From Chitinophagaceae bacterium (lineage in GTDB: Bacteria > Bacteroidota > Bacteroidia > Chitinophagales > Chitinophagaceae), in the NCBI GenBank assembly GCA_016786525.1, contig JAEUVW010000132.1:1-7470 (forward strand): a DNA stretch of 7,470 nt, read 5' to 3'. Shown piece by piece: positions 1 to 5,439 of the stretch. A program made the translations under genes and the position numbers. The notes under the pieces were generated by a model. The model ran no database searches and had not been told where the DNA came from. It saw nothing but the letters and a program-made list of their open reading frames with translations. Every line of letters starts with the position of its first letter. The stretch's first letter is position 1.

Positions 1-158
1 TGGGTATGGTGATACCGGTGGTTGCCGGTGCCTTCATCCATATTTCGACGACCATATTCTTCGAAAGTGGCACCAAACAGCATATGCTGACCAAACAGAA
101 GATTGCGGCCATCGTGGCCGGTATGGCTTTGAGCGCCGGCACGCTCTTATTTCATTAA
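1..158 (+). CDS. ZIP-family metal transporter, C-terminal fragment
   Basis: The reading frame is open from the window edge (first full codon at base 3) to a TAA at 156-158, giving the last 51 residues of a longer protein. Two hydrophobic segments are visible, separated by a short polar stretch with Lys, Gln and His. The string GAFIHISTTIFFES followed by a histidine and a second membrane span resembles the C-terminal end of Bacteroidota ZIP-family (zinc/iron permease) transporters, which import divalent metals such as zinc across the inner membrane. The metal-binding helices IV and V would lie upstream, outside the window, so metal specificity cannot be judged. The TraB/GumN gene starts 10 nt after the stop and is probably co-transcribed. 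The family call rests on a short fragment recognised by pattern only. Confidence 0.7.
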   Translation, partial: GMVIPVVAGAFIHISTTIFFESGTKQHMLTKQKIAAIVAGMALSAGTLLFH

Positions 159-168
159 TCCCCTTTCT

Positions 169-1047
169 ATGAAAAAATCATTTCAGAAATTATTGTTCAG
201 CCTGATCGGGCTGATCTTTTGCTTTGGCGCCAGTGCACAGAAGAGCAAAACAGCCAATTCCCTGTTGTGGAAGATCACGAAAAAGGACAACAAAGAGGCT
301 TCCTACCTGTTCGGCACCATTCATGTCATCTGCTCCCAGGATTATTTCTGGACCAGTAAAATGCAGCAGGCCATGGACGCGACCAGCCAGCTTTGCCTGG
401 AAATGAACATGAGCGACCCCAACCTGATGTCCAATGCCGGCATGATGCTGTTTGACCTGAGCGGCACTACCCTGCGCGATTACTTCAGCAATGAAGCAGA
501 CTACCAGGCAGTCGCACACTTTATCGAAGATTCGCTGGGCCAGAACCTGGAGATCGCCAGCCGCATGAAGCCCGTAGCCCTGTACCTGATGTACACGATG
601 GGCCTGGCACAAGGCCCTTGCCAGGAAACGGTATCTTATGAAATGAAACTGGTGGAAAAGGCTGCGGAACAGAAAGATGAGGTAAAAGGACTGGAAACAC
701 TGGCCGAGCAGATGGAAGTGCTGGAATCCATTCCCACCGATTCGATTATCCAGCAGATGATCCGCATTGCAAAGGGTGAAGAAGAAAATACGGACGAACT
801 GAAAGAACTGATGAGCGCCTACAAAAAGCAGGATCTGAATACATTGAACAAGCTGATGTCGGACATGGGCTCTGAAGGCGGTATGGACGGGAAAAAGCTG
901 ATTGACGACCGCAATAAAAAATGGATTCCCGCCATGCAGAAAATGATGCAGGAAAAGCCAACCTTTTTCGGTGTAGGAGCAGGACACGTACCAGGTTTAC
1001 TCACCTTGCTGAAAGCAGAAGGCTATACGGTGCAGCCGGTACAATAA
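169..1047 (+). CDS. TraB/GumN family exported protein (putative metalloprotease-like)
   Basis: This 292-residue protein begins with a clear signal peptide: basic MKKSFQK, a hydrophobic core, then ASAQ around residues 21-24, so it is predicted to be exported to the periplasm or held at the envelope. The mature part has the hallmarks of the TraB/GumN (Tiki-like) fold: GTIH at 49-52 near the start, a conserved acidic stretch LCLEMN at 75-80, GLET at 174-177, DDRNKKW at 246-252, and GAGH at 270-273 followed by GYTVQP at the C terminus. The two GxxH/GxGH motifs are the proposed metal or catalytic residues by analogy with Tiki proteases. The substrate in bacteria is unknown. Length is normal for the family. 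The start ATG at 169 fits the signal peptide; no Shine-Dalgarno sequence is present, as usual in Bacteroidota. It follows the ZIP gene after 10 nt and converges on the DUF2279 gene. Confidence 0.85.
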   Translation: MKKSFQKLLFSLIGLIFCFGASAQKSKTANSLLWKITKKDNKEASYLFGTIHVICSQDYFWTSKMQQAMDATSQLCLEMNMSDPNLMSNAGMMLFDLSGTTLRDYFSNEADYQAVAHFIEDSLGQNLEIASRMKPVALYLMYTMGLAQGPCQETVSYEMKLVEKAAEQKDEVKGLETLAEQMEVLESIPTDSIIQQMIRIAKGEEENTDELKELMSAYKKQDLNTLNKLMSDMGSEGGMDGKKLIDDRNKKWIPAMQKMMQEKPTFFGVGAGHVPGLLTLLKAEGYTVQPVQ

Positions 1048-1051
1048 GCCT

Positions 1052-1972
1052 TTAGTAATACAGCCAATGCCCTTTTACCTGCCCTAAGGAATTAAATTCA
1101 ATAGCCGGGAAGGGCAGCTTTACCATAAACATACCCTGGAAGATCGTGCGCAGGAAACGGCTGCGTGTTTTGATCTTGGTCCAGTCCACATCCAGCGATA
1201 GCACATACTGGCGGTAGCGTGTATAAGGCGGTATCGGCACACCGTAATACGATTTGAGGTTTTCAAATTCCCCGATCATACCATTGCCGCTGTAACCGGC
1301 AGCTATGTTCAGCCAGTCGGGCAATATCCTGTTGGGGACTATCTTATTGATGCCCATGCTGAGCCAGTAAGTATGGCCGTTGTAGTCGTTGAAGAGCTGG
1401 CCGAAGCCGGTACCCAGGTAGCCATTGGCAGCTTTGGCATAGGGAGAGGGGGAAAAGGAAAATTTGTACTTGATGCGCTGCTCGTCCCAGAGCAGCTCCT
1501 GCCCGATCACGAGTGCGCTGCCTGCAGCATTTGCCGCCATATCGCTCCAGGAAAAACCCCAGTCTTCATACATACCGTCCCAGACTTCTATCGGCGTCTG
1601 CAGCAAAATGCCCAGTGTACCGCCATACCACAATGCTTTTCTTTTGGGTACGCCTGCACAACGCAGGGCATGGTAGCCGATATAACTTTCGAGATAGGAG
1701 CCGAATACATGCCCGAATTTATCGACCTGCAGGTAACCCCTGCTGTCGTCGTAAAACTCGAAGGGTACGCGCTTTTTGTCCTTGTACCAGACGAATTGCA
1801 GGTAGGCCATAGAGCCGGCCCAGAGCGCCGCTTCCGTACCGGCAACGGCCCATACCCTGCCGGTGTTCAGGCTGTCGGGATAGCGCAGGCCCGCATAGGC
1901 GGTATCCTGGGCAGAAAGCGGGTGGGCACGCAGCAGCAGACAGAATAAGGGCAGCAGGATTTTGAAGCGCAT
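1052..1972 (-). CDS. DUF2279 family exported protein
   Basis: Predicted 306-residue protein starting MRFKILLPLF, a good signal peptide ending near LSAQ. An in-frame ATG pair further upstream (1999 and 1996) would add nine residues, MMSCVVIHS, before the basic n-region; I prefer 1972 because it gives a normal signal sequence, but 1999 cannot be excluded. Counting from the preferred start, the conserved core holds a hydrophobic helix (about 40-62), DKFGH at 84-88, hydrophobic segments around 95-130, EVWDG at 129-133 and GFSWSDMAANAAG at 139-151. This is the pattern of DUF2279 (YfiM-like), and its D...N..G helix recalls VanZ-like proteins. The C-terminal third is rich in Tyr, Trp and Gly and may form outer-face strands. 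Function is unknown; an envelope location is inferred. No strong promoter was found upstream. The 3' end lies 4 nt from the end of the opposing TraB gene. Confidence 0.75.
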   Translation of the reverse strand: MRFKILLPLFCLLLRAHPLSAQDTAYAGLRYPDSLNTGRVWAVAGTEAALWAGSMAYLQFVWYKDKKRVPFEFYDDSRGYLQVDKFGHVFGSYLESYIGYHALRCAGVPKRKALWYGGTLGILLQTPIEVWDGMYEDWGFSWSDMAANAAGSALVIGQELLWDEQRIKYKFSFSPSPYAKAANGYLGTGFGQLFNDYNGHTYWLSMGINKIVPNRILPDWLNIAAGYSGNGMIGEFENLKSYYGVPIPPYTRYRQYVLSLDVDWTKIKTRSRFLRTIFQGMFMVKLPFPAIEFNSLGQVKGHWLYY

Positions 1973-2013
1973 GGAGTGGATGACGACGCATGACATCATT
2001 GCAATATACGATA

Positions 2014-2028
2014 AGACCTGTAAGGTTT
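2014..2028 (+). repeat. Half-site related to the 2309-2341 palindrome
   Basis: AGACCTGTAAGGTTT matches the left arm of the palindrome (2309-2323) at 14 of 15 positions. It lies just upstream of the DUF2279 gene. A more diverged copy in the opposite orientation occurs at 2348-2363 (13 of 16 positions against the consensus arm), so related half-sites bracket the whole island. Confidence 0.55.
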
Positions 2029-2134
2029 CTCCAATCTAAAAGATATCGGTAATAAAAGTTGACTGGCACGCTGGTATAAGCGTAGGACGCGAGCGTGGCT
2101 CAGGCACCTCTACAATAAGCCGGAAATAAGCGTA

Positions 2135-2173
2135 CAGATTCCTCACTCCGATTCGCTGTGTTCGGAATGATAG
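2135..2173 (+). repeat. Dispersed intergenic repeat, element A copy 1
   Basis: The copy starts with AGATTCCTCACTCC (2136-2149), followed after 11 nt by TTCGGAA (2161-2167). The outer ATTCC and GGAAT (2138-2142 and 2164-2168) are inverted, so the transcript could fold into a short stem. The same two blocks recur in the same orientation at 2261-2293. I recognise this as resembling small repeats scattered through intergenic DNA of many Bacteroidota genomes; that is recall, not a search result. Confidence 0.6.
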
Positions 2174-2189
2174 CACACTGTTCAGGAAT

Positions 2190-2238
2190 CTGATCACACA
2201 ACTATATGTGTCATCCCGACGAAGGAGGGATCTATACG
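2190..2238 (+). repeat. Dispersed intergenic repeat, element B copy 1
   Basis: It runs from CTGATC (2190-2195) through TCATCCCGA (2211-2219) to GGGATCTATACG (2227-2238). An internal ATCCC...GGGAT inverted pair could form a small hairpin. Bases 2209-2237 match the reverse complement of 4297-4325 at 26 of 29 positions, and both copies also begin with CTGATC at almost the same distance, so homology covers about 49 nt. Confidence 0.7.
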
Positions 2239-2259
2239 CAAAACTACACGCAACATGTA

Positions 2260-2299
2260 GAGATTCCTCACTCCACTACGTTCCGTTTCGGAAGGACAG
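2260..2299 (+). repeat. Dispersed intergenic repeat, element A copy 2
   Basis: The same 14-nt AGATTCCTCACTCC block (2261-2274) is followed after 12 nt by TTCGGAA (2287-2293). With element B just upstream it looks like one composite unit of roughly 90 nt (2209-2298), in which B and A form the two structured halves. The middle portions of the two A copies differ, so this is not a recent perfect duplication. Confidence 0.6.
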
Positions 2300-2308
2300 T
2301 ACGAAGCA

Positions 2309-2341
2309 AGACCTATAAGGTTTTGAAAACCTTATAGGTCT
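2309..2341. repeat. Perfect 33-nt palindrome, possible bidirectional terminator
   Basis: Two 16-nt arms (AGACCTATAAGGTTTT and its exact complement) flank a single central G at 2325. In RNA this would give a stem of about 14 bp with a 5-nt loop. It lies about 30 nt after the phaB stop codon, so it may end leftward transcription from phaB. Neither arm is followed by a clear run of T, so it is a weaker terminator candidate than that at 3211-3244. The related half-sites nearby suggest it belongs to a repeat family rather than being a dedicated terminator. Confidence 0.65.
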
Positions 2342-2372
2342 GATTTGAAAATCTTACAGAACTGTTGCAGCA

Positions 2373-3119
2373 CTAATACACATGCTGCCCGCCATTGATC
2401 GCGTAGTTGGCACCGGTAATGAAGCTGGCCTCTTTGCTGGCCAGGAAAGAGACCAGGTGCGCGATCTCTTCCGTACCGCCCATACGGCCGACAGGGATTT
2501 CCGCTACAATTTTATTCCTGATCTCTTCCGGCACGGCCATCACCATATCCGTGGCGATATAACCGGGGGAAATGGTATTGACGGTGATGCCTTTGCGCGC
2601 TACTTCCATCGCCAGGGTTTTCGTAAAGCCATGCATACCGGCTTTTGCGGCCGAGTAGTTGGCCTGGCCGAACTGTCCGCGCTGGCCATTCACTGAGGAT
2701 ATGTTGATGATGCGGCCATAGTTGCGGTCGCACATCTGGTTGATCACATTTCGGGTACAGTTGAAGACGCTGTACAGGTTCGTTTTCAGCACGGCATCCC
2801 AGTTCTCCAGGCTCATTTTCCGGAACTGCCCGTCGCGGGTGATACCGGCATTGTTCACCAGTATGTCTATCGGGCCGAGTTTCTGTTCGATATCCGTGAT
2901 CATTTGCTCTACGGACCGGTAATCGCTGACATCGACCTGGTACATGTCGAAGGCATAACCTTCCTGCTGCATCTGCTCCTGCCACTTCTTTGCTTTCTCT
3001 TCATTATTATAAGCCGTCACCACATGATAGCCGTCTTTGCTGAGGCGCTTGCAAATGGCGGTACCCAGTCCGCCCGTACCCCCTGTCACCAGGGCAATGT
3101 ATTGCTGATTCTGATCCAT
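2373..3119 (-). CDS. phaB: Acetoacetyl-CoA reductase (PhaB-type short-chain dehydrogenase)
   Basis: A 248-residue short-chain dehydrogenase/reductase predicted to reduce acetoacetyl-CoA to (R)-3-hydroxybutyryl-CoA with NADPH, the second step of polyhydroxybutyrate synthesis, in the cytoplasm. Visible motifs: cofactor loop TGGTGGLG (12-19), NNAG (89-92), and the tetrad N114, S142, Y155, K159. The segment INISSVNGQRGQFGQANYS and SPGYIATDM around 182-192 are much closer to PhaB than to ordinary FabG; Q149, F150 and Q152 correspond to residues I recall as substrate-contacting in Ralstonia PhaB. Length matches PhaB (about 246). I chose ATG 3119; the only upstream start in frame is a TTG at 3161 that overlaps a likely -7 promoter box. 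No phaA or phaC is in the window, so polymer production is inferred only. FabG-like reduction of acyl carrier protein substrates is the alternative. Confidence 0.85.
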   Translation of the reverse strand: MDQNQQYIALVTGGTGGLGTAICKRLSKDGYHVVTAYNNEEKAKKWQEQMQQEGYAFDMYQVDVSDYRSVEQMITDIEQKLGPIDILVNNAGITRDGQFRKMSLENWDAVLKTNLYSVFNCTRNVINQMCDRNYGRIINISSVNGQRGQFGQANYSAAKAGMHGFTKTLAMEVARKGITVNTISPGYIATDMVMAVPEEIRNKIVAEIPVGRMGGTEEIAHLVSFLASKEASFITGANYAINGGQHVY

Positions 3120-3158
3120 AATCACATCATTTAAAATTCGTGAAACAATGATTCTTAC

Positions 3159-3189
3159 CAATATTACGCATAATCATTTTCAAAAGCAA
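3159..3189 (-). promoter_or_regulatory. Candidate Bacteroidota promoter for phaB
   Basis: Read on the minus strand, TAATATTG (3159-3166) matches the -7 consensus TAnnTTTG at all but one position, and TTG (3187-3189) lies 20 bp upstream as a -33 box. Transcription would begin around 3152, leaving a leader of roughly 30 nt before ATG 3119. This also argues against the upstream TTG start, which falls within the -7 box. Confidence 0.45.
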
Positions 3190-3210
3190 GGGGGCTGGCT
3201 TCCGGCTGCA

Positions 3211-3244
3211 AAATAAAAAATCCGGCACCTGATGGTACCGGATT
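3211..3244 (-). terminator. Intrinsic terminator after the 2TM gene
   Basis: Read leftward, an 11-bp stem (arms 3234-3244 and 3219-3229, one G-U wobble) with a 4-nt loop is followed directly by a T-rich tract (complement of 3211-3220). It begins 24 nt after the 2TM stop codon. This is a classic rho-independent terminator closing the DUF6580-2TM unit and separating it from the phaB promoter. Confidence 0.88.
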
Positions 3245-3267
3245 CCGATTATCTTATGTTTAATTTT

Positions 3268-3513
3268 TTAGTTGTTGCTCAGGCGGTTGAATTCATCCAG
3301 TCCCGGGTCTTCGTAAGAAGTAAACAGGGCGCAAACGTGACCAACCAGAGACAAAGCCCAGGCTGCTGTAAACCAGGCCGGCCAGGGGTATACCCATGAA
3401 GTAGCGCCTTTATCGTACAGGGTCCACATCAGGATGGTTACCACGGTAAATGCGATGAAATGCACTAACAGGATCATTTTCTGACGTGCGGTTGGTTTGA
3501 TCTTCTTTGCCAT
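3268..3513 (-). CDS. Small 2TM-domain membrane protein
   Basis: This 81-residue protein starts with a basic segment (MAKKIKPTARQK), then has two predicted transmembrane helices at about 13-32 and 46-65 joined by a short loop with WVYPWPAW, and ends in an acidic polar tail. The spacing of H18, the tryptophans in the loop, H59 and F64 fits the 2TM domain (PF13239), common in Bacteroidota and sometimes attached to histidine kinases. No kinase or other domain is present. Both termini should face the cytoplasm by the positive-inside rule. Function is unknown. The gene follows DUF6580 after 46 nt without an obvious promoter between them and is closed by a strong terminator, so the two are very likely co-transcribed. 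Confidence 0.75.
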   Translation of the reverse strand: MAKKIKPTARQKMILLVHFIAFTVVTILMWTLYDKGATSWVYPWPAWFTAAWALSLVGHVCALFTSYEDPGLDEFNRLSNN

Positions 3514-3559
3514 TATCGGATGCTTTATGAAATTTTTGAGTTGAGTAAGTAAGGTTTGA

Positions 3560-4111
3560 TTAAGCGGTTTTGAGGGCGTTGGCCGGTAATACGGATTTTA
3601 CCAGGAAGTAAGCACCGAACAATACGGCGCTGCCGGTAAAATCTGCCAGCAGGCTGGCTTTGAAAAAGGGGATCGCATCAATATAGCTTTTGGCCAGGCC
3701 GCTCAGGGTATACCCGTTGTAGCCCTGTGCAAAATACCCGAAGTTCGATACCAGGAAGAAGGCTACGGAAGCCGCGAAGGTACCGCCGATCACCGTTACT
3801 GCACTGACTTTGTTCATGGCTCTGCCGATAAAGGCTGCAGCAATAATCCCGGCATAAACGAAGAACTGGCTGATGCCGTAAAAGCCCCAGTTGATGGCTG
3901 TAGGGAACAACTGGAAGTACACATCGGCCACAAACTGCCCCAGCAAAGCAACCAGAATGGCCGTTTTGGCATCTTTGATCAGCATACCGCTCACCAGGCC
4001 TATGGCCACTACGGGAGCGAAATTATAGGCTCCTGCGGTAGCGCAGATGATGCGGGACACGGCTGCCAGCAGCACCAGGCCGATCACTACGAGTAAGGTA
4101 TTATTTTTCAT
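3560..4111 (-). CDS. DUF6580 family membrane protein (putative transport component)
   Basis: A 183-residue, very hydrophobic protein with about five or six predicted membrane helices (roughly 4-27, 31-47, 50-70, 77-97, 104-124, 154-173). The block R20...YNFAPVVAIGL, the SNFGYFAQGYNGYT segment (122-135) and the AIPFFKASLLADFTGS segment (146-161) match the DUF6580 family, annotated as putative transport proteins and resembling the substrate-binding S components of ECF-type vitamin transporters. No ECF ATPase or T subunit is in the window, so a solo or shared-module transporter is only an inference, and the substrate cannot be told. The start ATG at 4111 lies about 30 nt after an excellent promoter. 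No riboswitch-like structure was evident in the short leader. The 2TM gene follows. Confidence 0.75.
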   Translation of the reverse strand: MKNNTLLVVIGLVLLAAVSRIICATAGAYNFAPVVAIGLVSGMLIKDAKTAILVALLGQFVADVYFQLFPTAINWGFYGISQFFVYAGIIAAAFIGRAMNKVSAVTVIGGTFAASVAFFLVSNFGYFAQGYNGYTLSGLAKSYIDAIPFFKASLLADFTGSAVLFGAYFLVKSVLPANALKTA

Positions 4112-4139
4112 CTGTTTTTTCCGGATTAATATCTGATTG

Positions 4140-4170
4140 CAAAAGTAAGGATCGTAACGGCATTTTCAAA
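4140..4170 (-). promoter_or_regulatory. Consensus Bacteroidota sigma-A type promoter for DUF6580-2TM
   Basis: On the minus strand TACTTTTG (4140-4147) is an exact match to the -7 consensus TAnnTTTG, and TTTG (4167-4170) lies exactly 19 bp upstream as the -33 box. Transcription should start near 4133, about 20 nt before ATG 4111. This is the best promoter in the window and strongly supports a Bacteroidota host. Confidence 0.8.
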
Positions 4171-4237
4171 AAACAAGGCTTATTATTTATACACGGATGT
4201 TGCCCAACAAAAGGGTACCCAGTCGTAACGCTGATTT

Positions 4238-4285
4238 CCCCTCCTGTGGAGTGCCTGTCCCGCCCTGGCGGGAGGATAGGGGGGT
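4238..4285. repeat. GC-rich imperfect palindrome, likely dispersed repeat
   Basis: The core TCCCGCC-CT-GGCGGGA (4258-4273) is a perfect 7-bp inverted repeat; outside it CCCCTCC (4238-4244) faces a near-complementary GGATAGGGG (4274-4282). The shape and sequence resemble the CCCCTCC/GGAGGGG intergenic repeats frequent in Bacteroidota genomes. It lies downstream of ftsY and could help end or stabilise the ftsY transcript. Only one copy is in this window. Confidence 0.55.
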
Positions 4286-4287
4286 AA

Positions 4288-4343
4288 CTGATCAACGTAT
4301 AGATCCCTCGTTCCTCGGGATGATAGTCGTTTATAGAGATCAG
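4288..4343 (-). repeat. Dispersed intergenic repeat, element B copy 2 (inverted)
   Basis: This copy is inverted relative to that at 2190-2238: its reverse complement matches over about 48 nt (4343 to 4296), with 26 of 29 identities in the central block. It is bounded by a terminal inverted pair CTGATC (4288-4293) and GATCAG (4338-4343). It sits about 50 nt downstream of the ftsY stop codon. Confidence 0.7.
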
Positions 4344-4394
4344 CCTGCTTATCAAATTTTTACTCCCCCTACAATGAGGCTACTGTTTTACCCG

Positions 4395-5375
4395 CTAATC
4401 GGCCTGCAGACTGAACAAACTGTCTACAAACTCCGCTTTGTTGAAGATCTGCAGGTCTTCCATACGCTCACCGACACCGATGTATTTTACCGGTATTTTA
4501 AACTGGTGCGCGATGGCCAGTACCACGCCACCTTTGGCGGTACCGTCCAGTTTGGTGATGGCCAGGGCGCTGATATCTGTTGCGGCGGTGAAGTGCTTGG
4601 CTTGCTCCAGGGCATTCTGCCCCGTACTGCCGTCCAGCACCAATAAGACTTCGTGCGGTGCATCAGGCATTTTTTTGCTGATCACGCGGCGGATCTTGCT
4701 CAGCTCCTCCATCAGGTGCGCCTTGTTGTGCAGGCGGCCTGCCGTGTCGATGATGACGATATCCGCATCGCGGGCGATGGCGCTTTGTACGGCGTCGAAG
4801 GCCACAGAGCTGGGATCACTGCCCATTTCTTTTTTCACGATCGGCACGCCTACCCTGTCGCTCCAGATGGTCAGCTGGTCTACAGCTGCAGCCCTGAAGG
4901 TATCGGCTGCACCCAATACTACGCTTTTACCGGCTTTCTTAAAGTTGTGTGCGAGTTTGCCAATGGTGGTGGTCTTGCCCACACCGTTTACCCCTACCAC
5001 CAGCAGTACATAGGGCTTCACACCCGAAGGCAGGTCAAAGGTTTCAAATTCACTGCCCGGCGCATCGGTGAGCACGCTCATGATGCTTTCCTGCAATACC
5101 GTATTGAGCTCGGTGGTGCCGACATATTTATCTTTGGCTACGCGGTCTTCGACGCGTTTGATGATCTCTACAGTGGTTTCGATACCCACGTCCGCACTGA
5201 CCAGTGCATCTTCCAGGTCGTCCAGCACTTCTTCATCCACCTTGTCCTTGCCGGCGATCACTTTGGTGATCCTGGAGAAAAAGCCTTCTTTGGTTTTTTT
5301 CAAACCTTCGTCCAGAGCTACTTTCTGCTCTTCCTGCTCTTTGTTCCGTTTAAATAACTTATCAAAAAAACCCAT
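4395..5375 (-). CDS. ftsY: Signal recognition particle receptor FtsY
   Basis: A 326-residue SRP-family GTPase that docks ribosome-nascent chain-SRP complexes (Ffh plus 4.5S RNA) at the inner membrane near SecYEG for co-translational insertion. An amphipathic N-terminal helix (MGFFDKLFKR) and a short charged linker replace the long acidic A domain of E. coli FtsY; the four-helix N domain spans about 25-110 and the G domain follows. All GTPase motifs are intact: G1 GVNGVGKT (128-135), DTFRAAA (158-164), DTAGR (210-214), TKLDGTAKGG (274-283) and GVGE (300-303). The short length is normal for the phylum. The gene stands alone: the upstream GNAT gene ends 64 nt before its start and a 283-nt repeat-bearing gap follows. 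In many Bacteroidota I recall ftsY following rpmB-rpmG-DUF4295, which is not the case here. Confidence 0.97.
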   Translation of the reverse strand: MGFFDKLFKRNKEQEEQKVALDEGLKKTKEGFFSRITKVIAGKDKVDEEVLDDLEDALVSADVGIETTVEIIKRVEDRVAKDKYVGTTELNTVLQESIMSVLTDAPGSEFETFDLPSGVKPYVLLVVGVNGVGKTTTIGKLAHNFKKAGKSVVLGAADTFRAAAVDQLTIWSDRVGVPIVKKEMGSDPSSVAFDAVQSAIARDADIVIIDTAGRLHNKAHLMEELSKIRRVISKKMPDAPHEVLLVLDGSTGQNALEQAKHFTAATDISALAITKLDGTAKGGVVLAIAHQFKIPVKYIGVGERMEDLQIFNKAEFVDSLFSLQAD

Positions 5376-5407
5376 TAATAATCCTGTTACTTTTTTATAC
5401 CTGATGG

Positions 5408-5436
5408 CGAAGGTAGTTTATATTCAGTGGCAAAAA
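5408..5436 (-). promoter_or_regulatory. Weak candidate promoter for ftsY
   Basis: In the 64-nt gap before ftsY, TACCTTCG (5408-5415) matches the -7 consensus TAnnTTTG at all but one position. A TTTTTG (5431-5436) lies upstream with a 15-bp spacer, shorter than the usual 19 or so. It may give ftsY its own start of transcription, but read-through from the GNAT gene is equally possible. Confidence 0.3.
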
Positions 5437-5439
5437 CCT

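Larger units (their letters stand above)
2000..2372. other. Gene-free intergenic island rich in short repeats
   Basis: This stretch of about 370 bases separates the 5' end of the DUF2279 gene from the 3' end of the phaB gene, both on the minus strand. No plausible protein is encoded. It holds two copies of an AGATTCCTCACTCC element, one copy of a TCATCCCGA element that recurs inverted at 4296-4343, a perfect 33-nt palindrome, related half-sites at both ends, and a 9-nt direct repeat ATAAGCGTA at 2076-2084 and 2126-2134. The DUF2279 promoter must lie here or further upstream, but no good match to the Bacteroidota consensus was seen. Confidence 0.7.

Noticed and set aside
190..987. Long minus-strand open frame (265 codons) opposite the TraB gene
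   Set aside because: It covers almost the whole TraB gene in the opposite direction, has a composition rich in His, Phe and Gln with no family pattern, and the plus-strand protein has a signal peptide and all TraB motifs.
1373..1948. Plus-strand open frame opposite the DUF2279 gene
   Set aside because: It is a shadow frame: no recognisable domain, and the minus-strand frame has a signal peptide and conserved motifs.
2000..2372. Possible CRISPR array in the repeat-rich island
   Set aside because: Repeats are few, of different types, unevenly spaced and partly inverted, with no uniform spacers and no cas genes.
3120..3161. Longer form of the PhaB protein starting at a TTG at 3161
   Set aside because: It would add 14 residues not found in PhaB homologues, uses a rare start codon, and overlaps the likely -7 promoter box; ATG 3119 gives the family's normal length.
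4101..4355. Minus-strand 84-codon frame in the ftsY-DUF6580 gap
   Set aside because: It is made of the two repeat elements and the promoter, overlaps the start of the DUF6580 gene, and has no family resemblance.
4653..5357. Plus-strand open frame of 234 codons opposite ftsY
   Set aside because: It is antisense to an intact ftsY with every GTPase motif; the translated product has no plausible domain.
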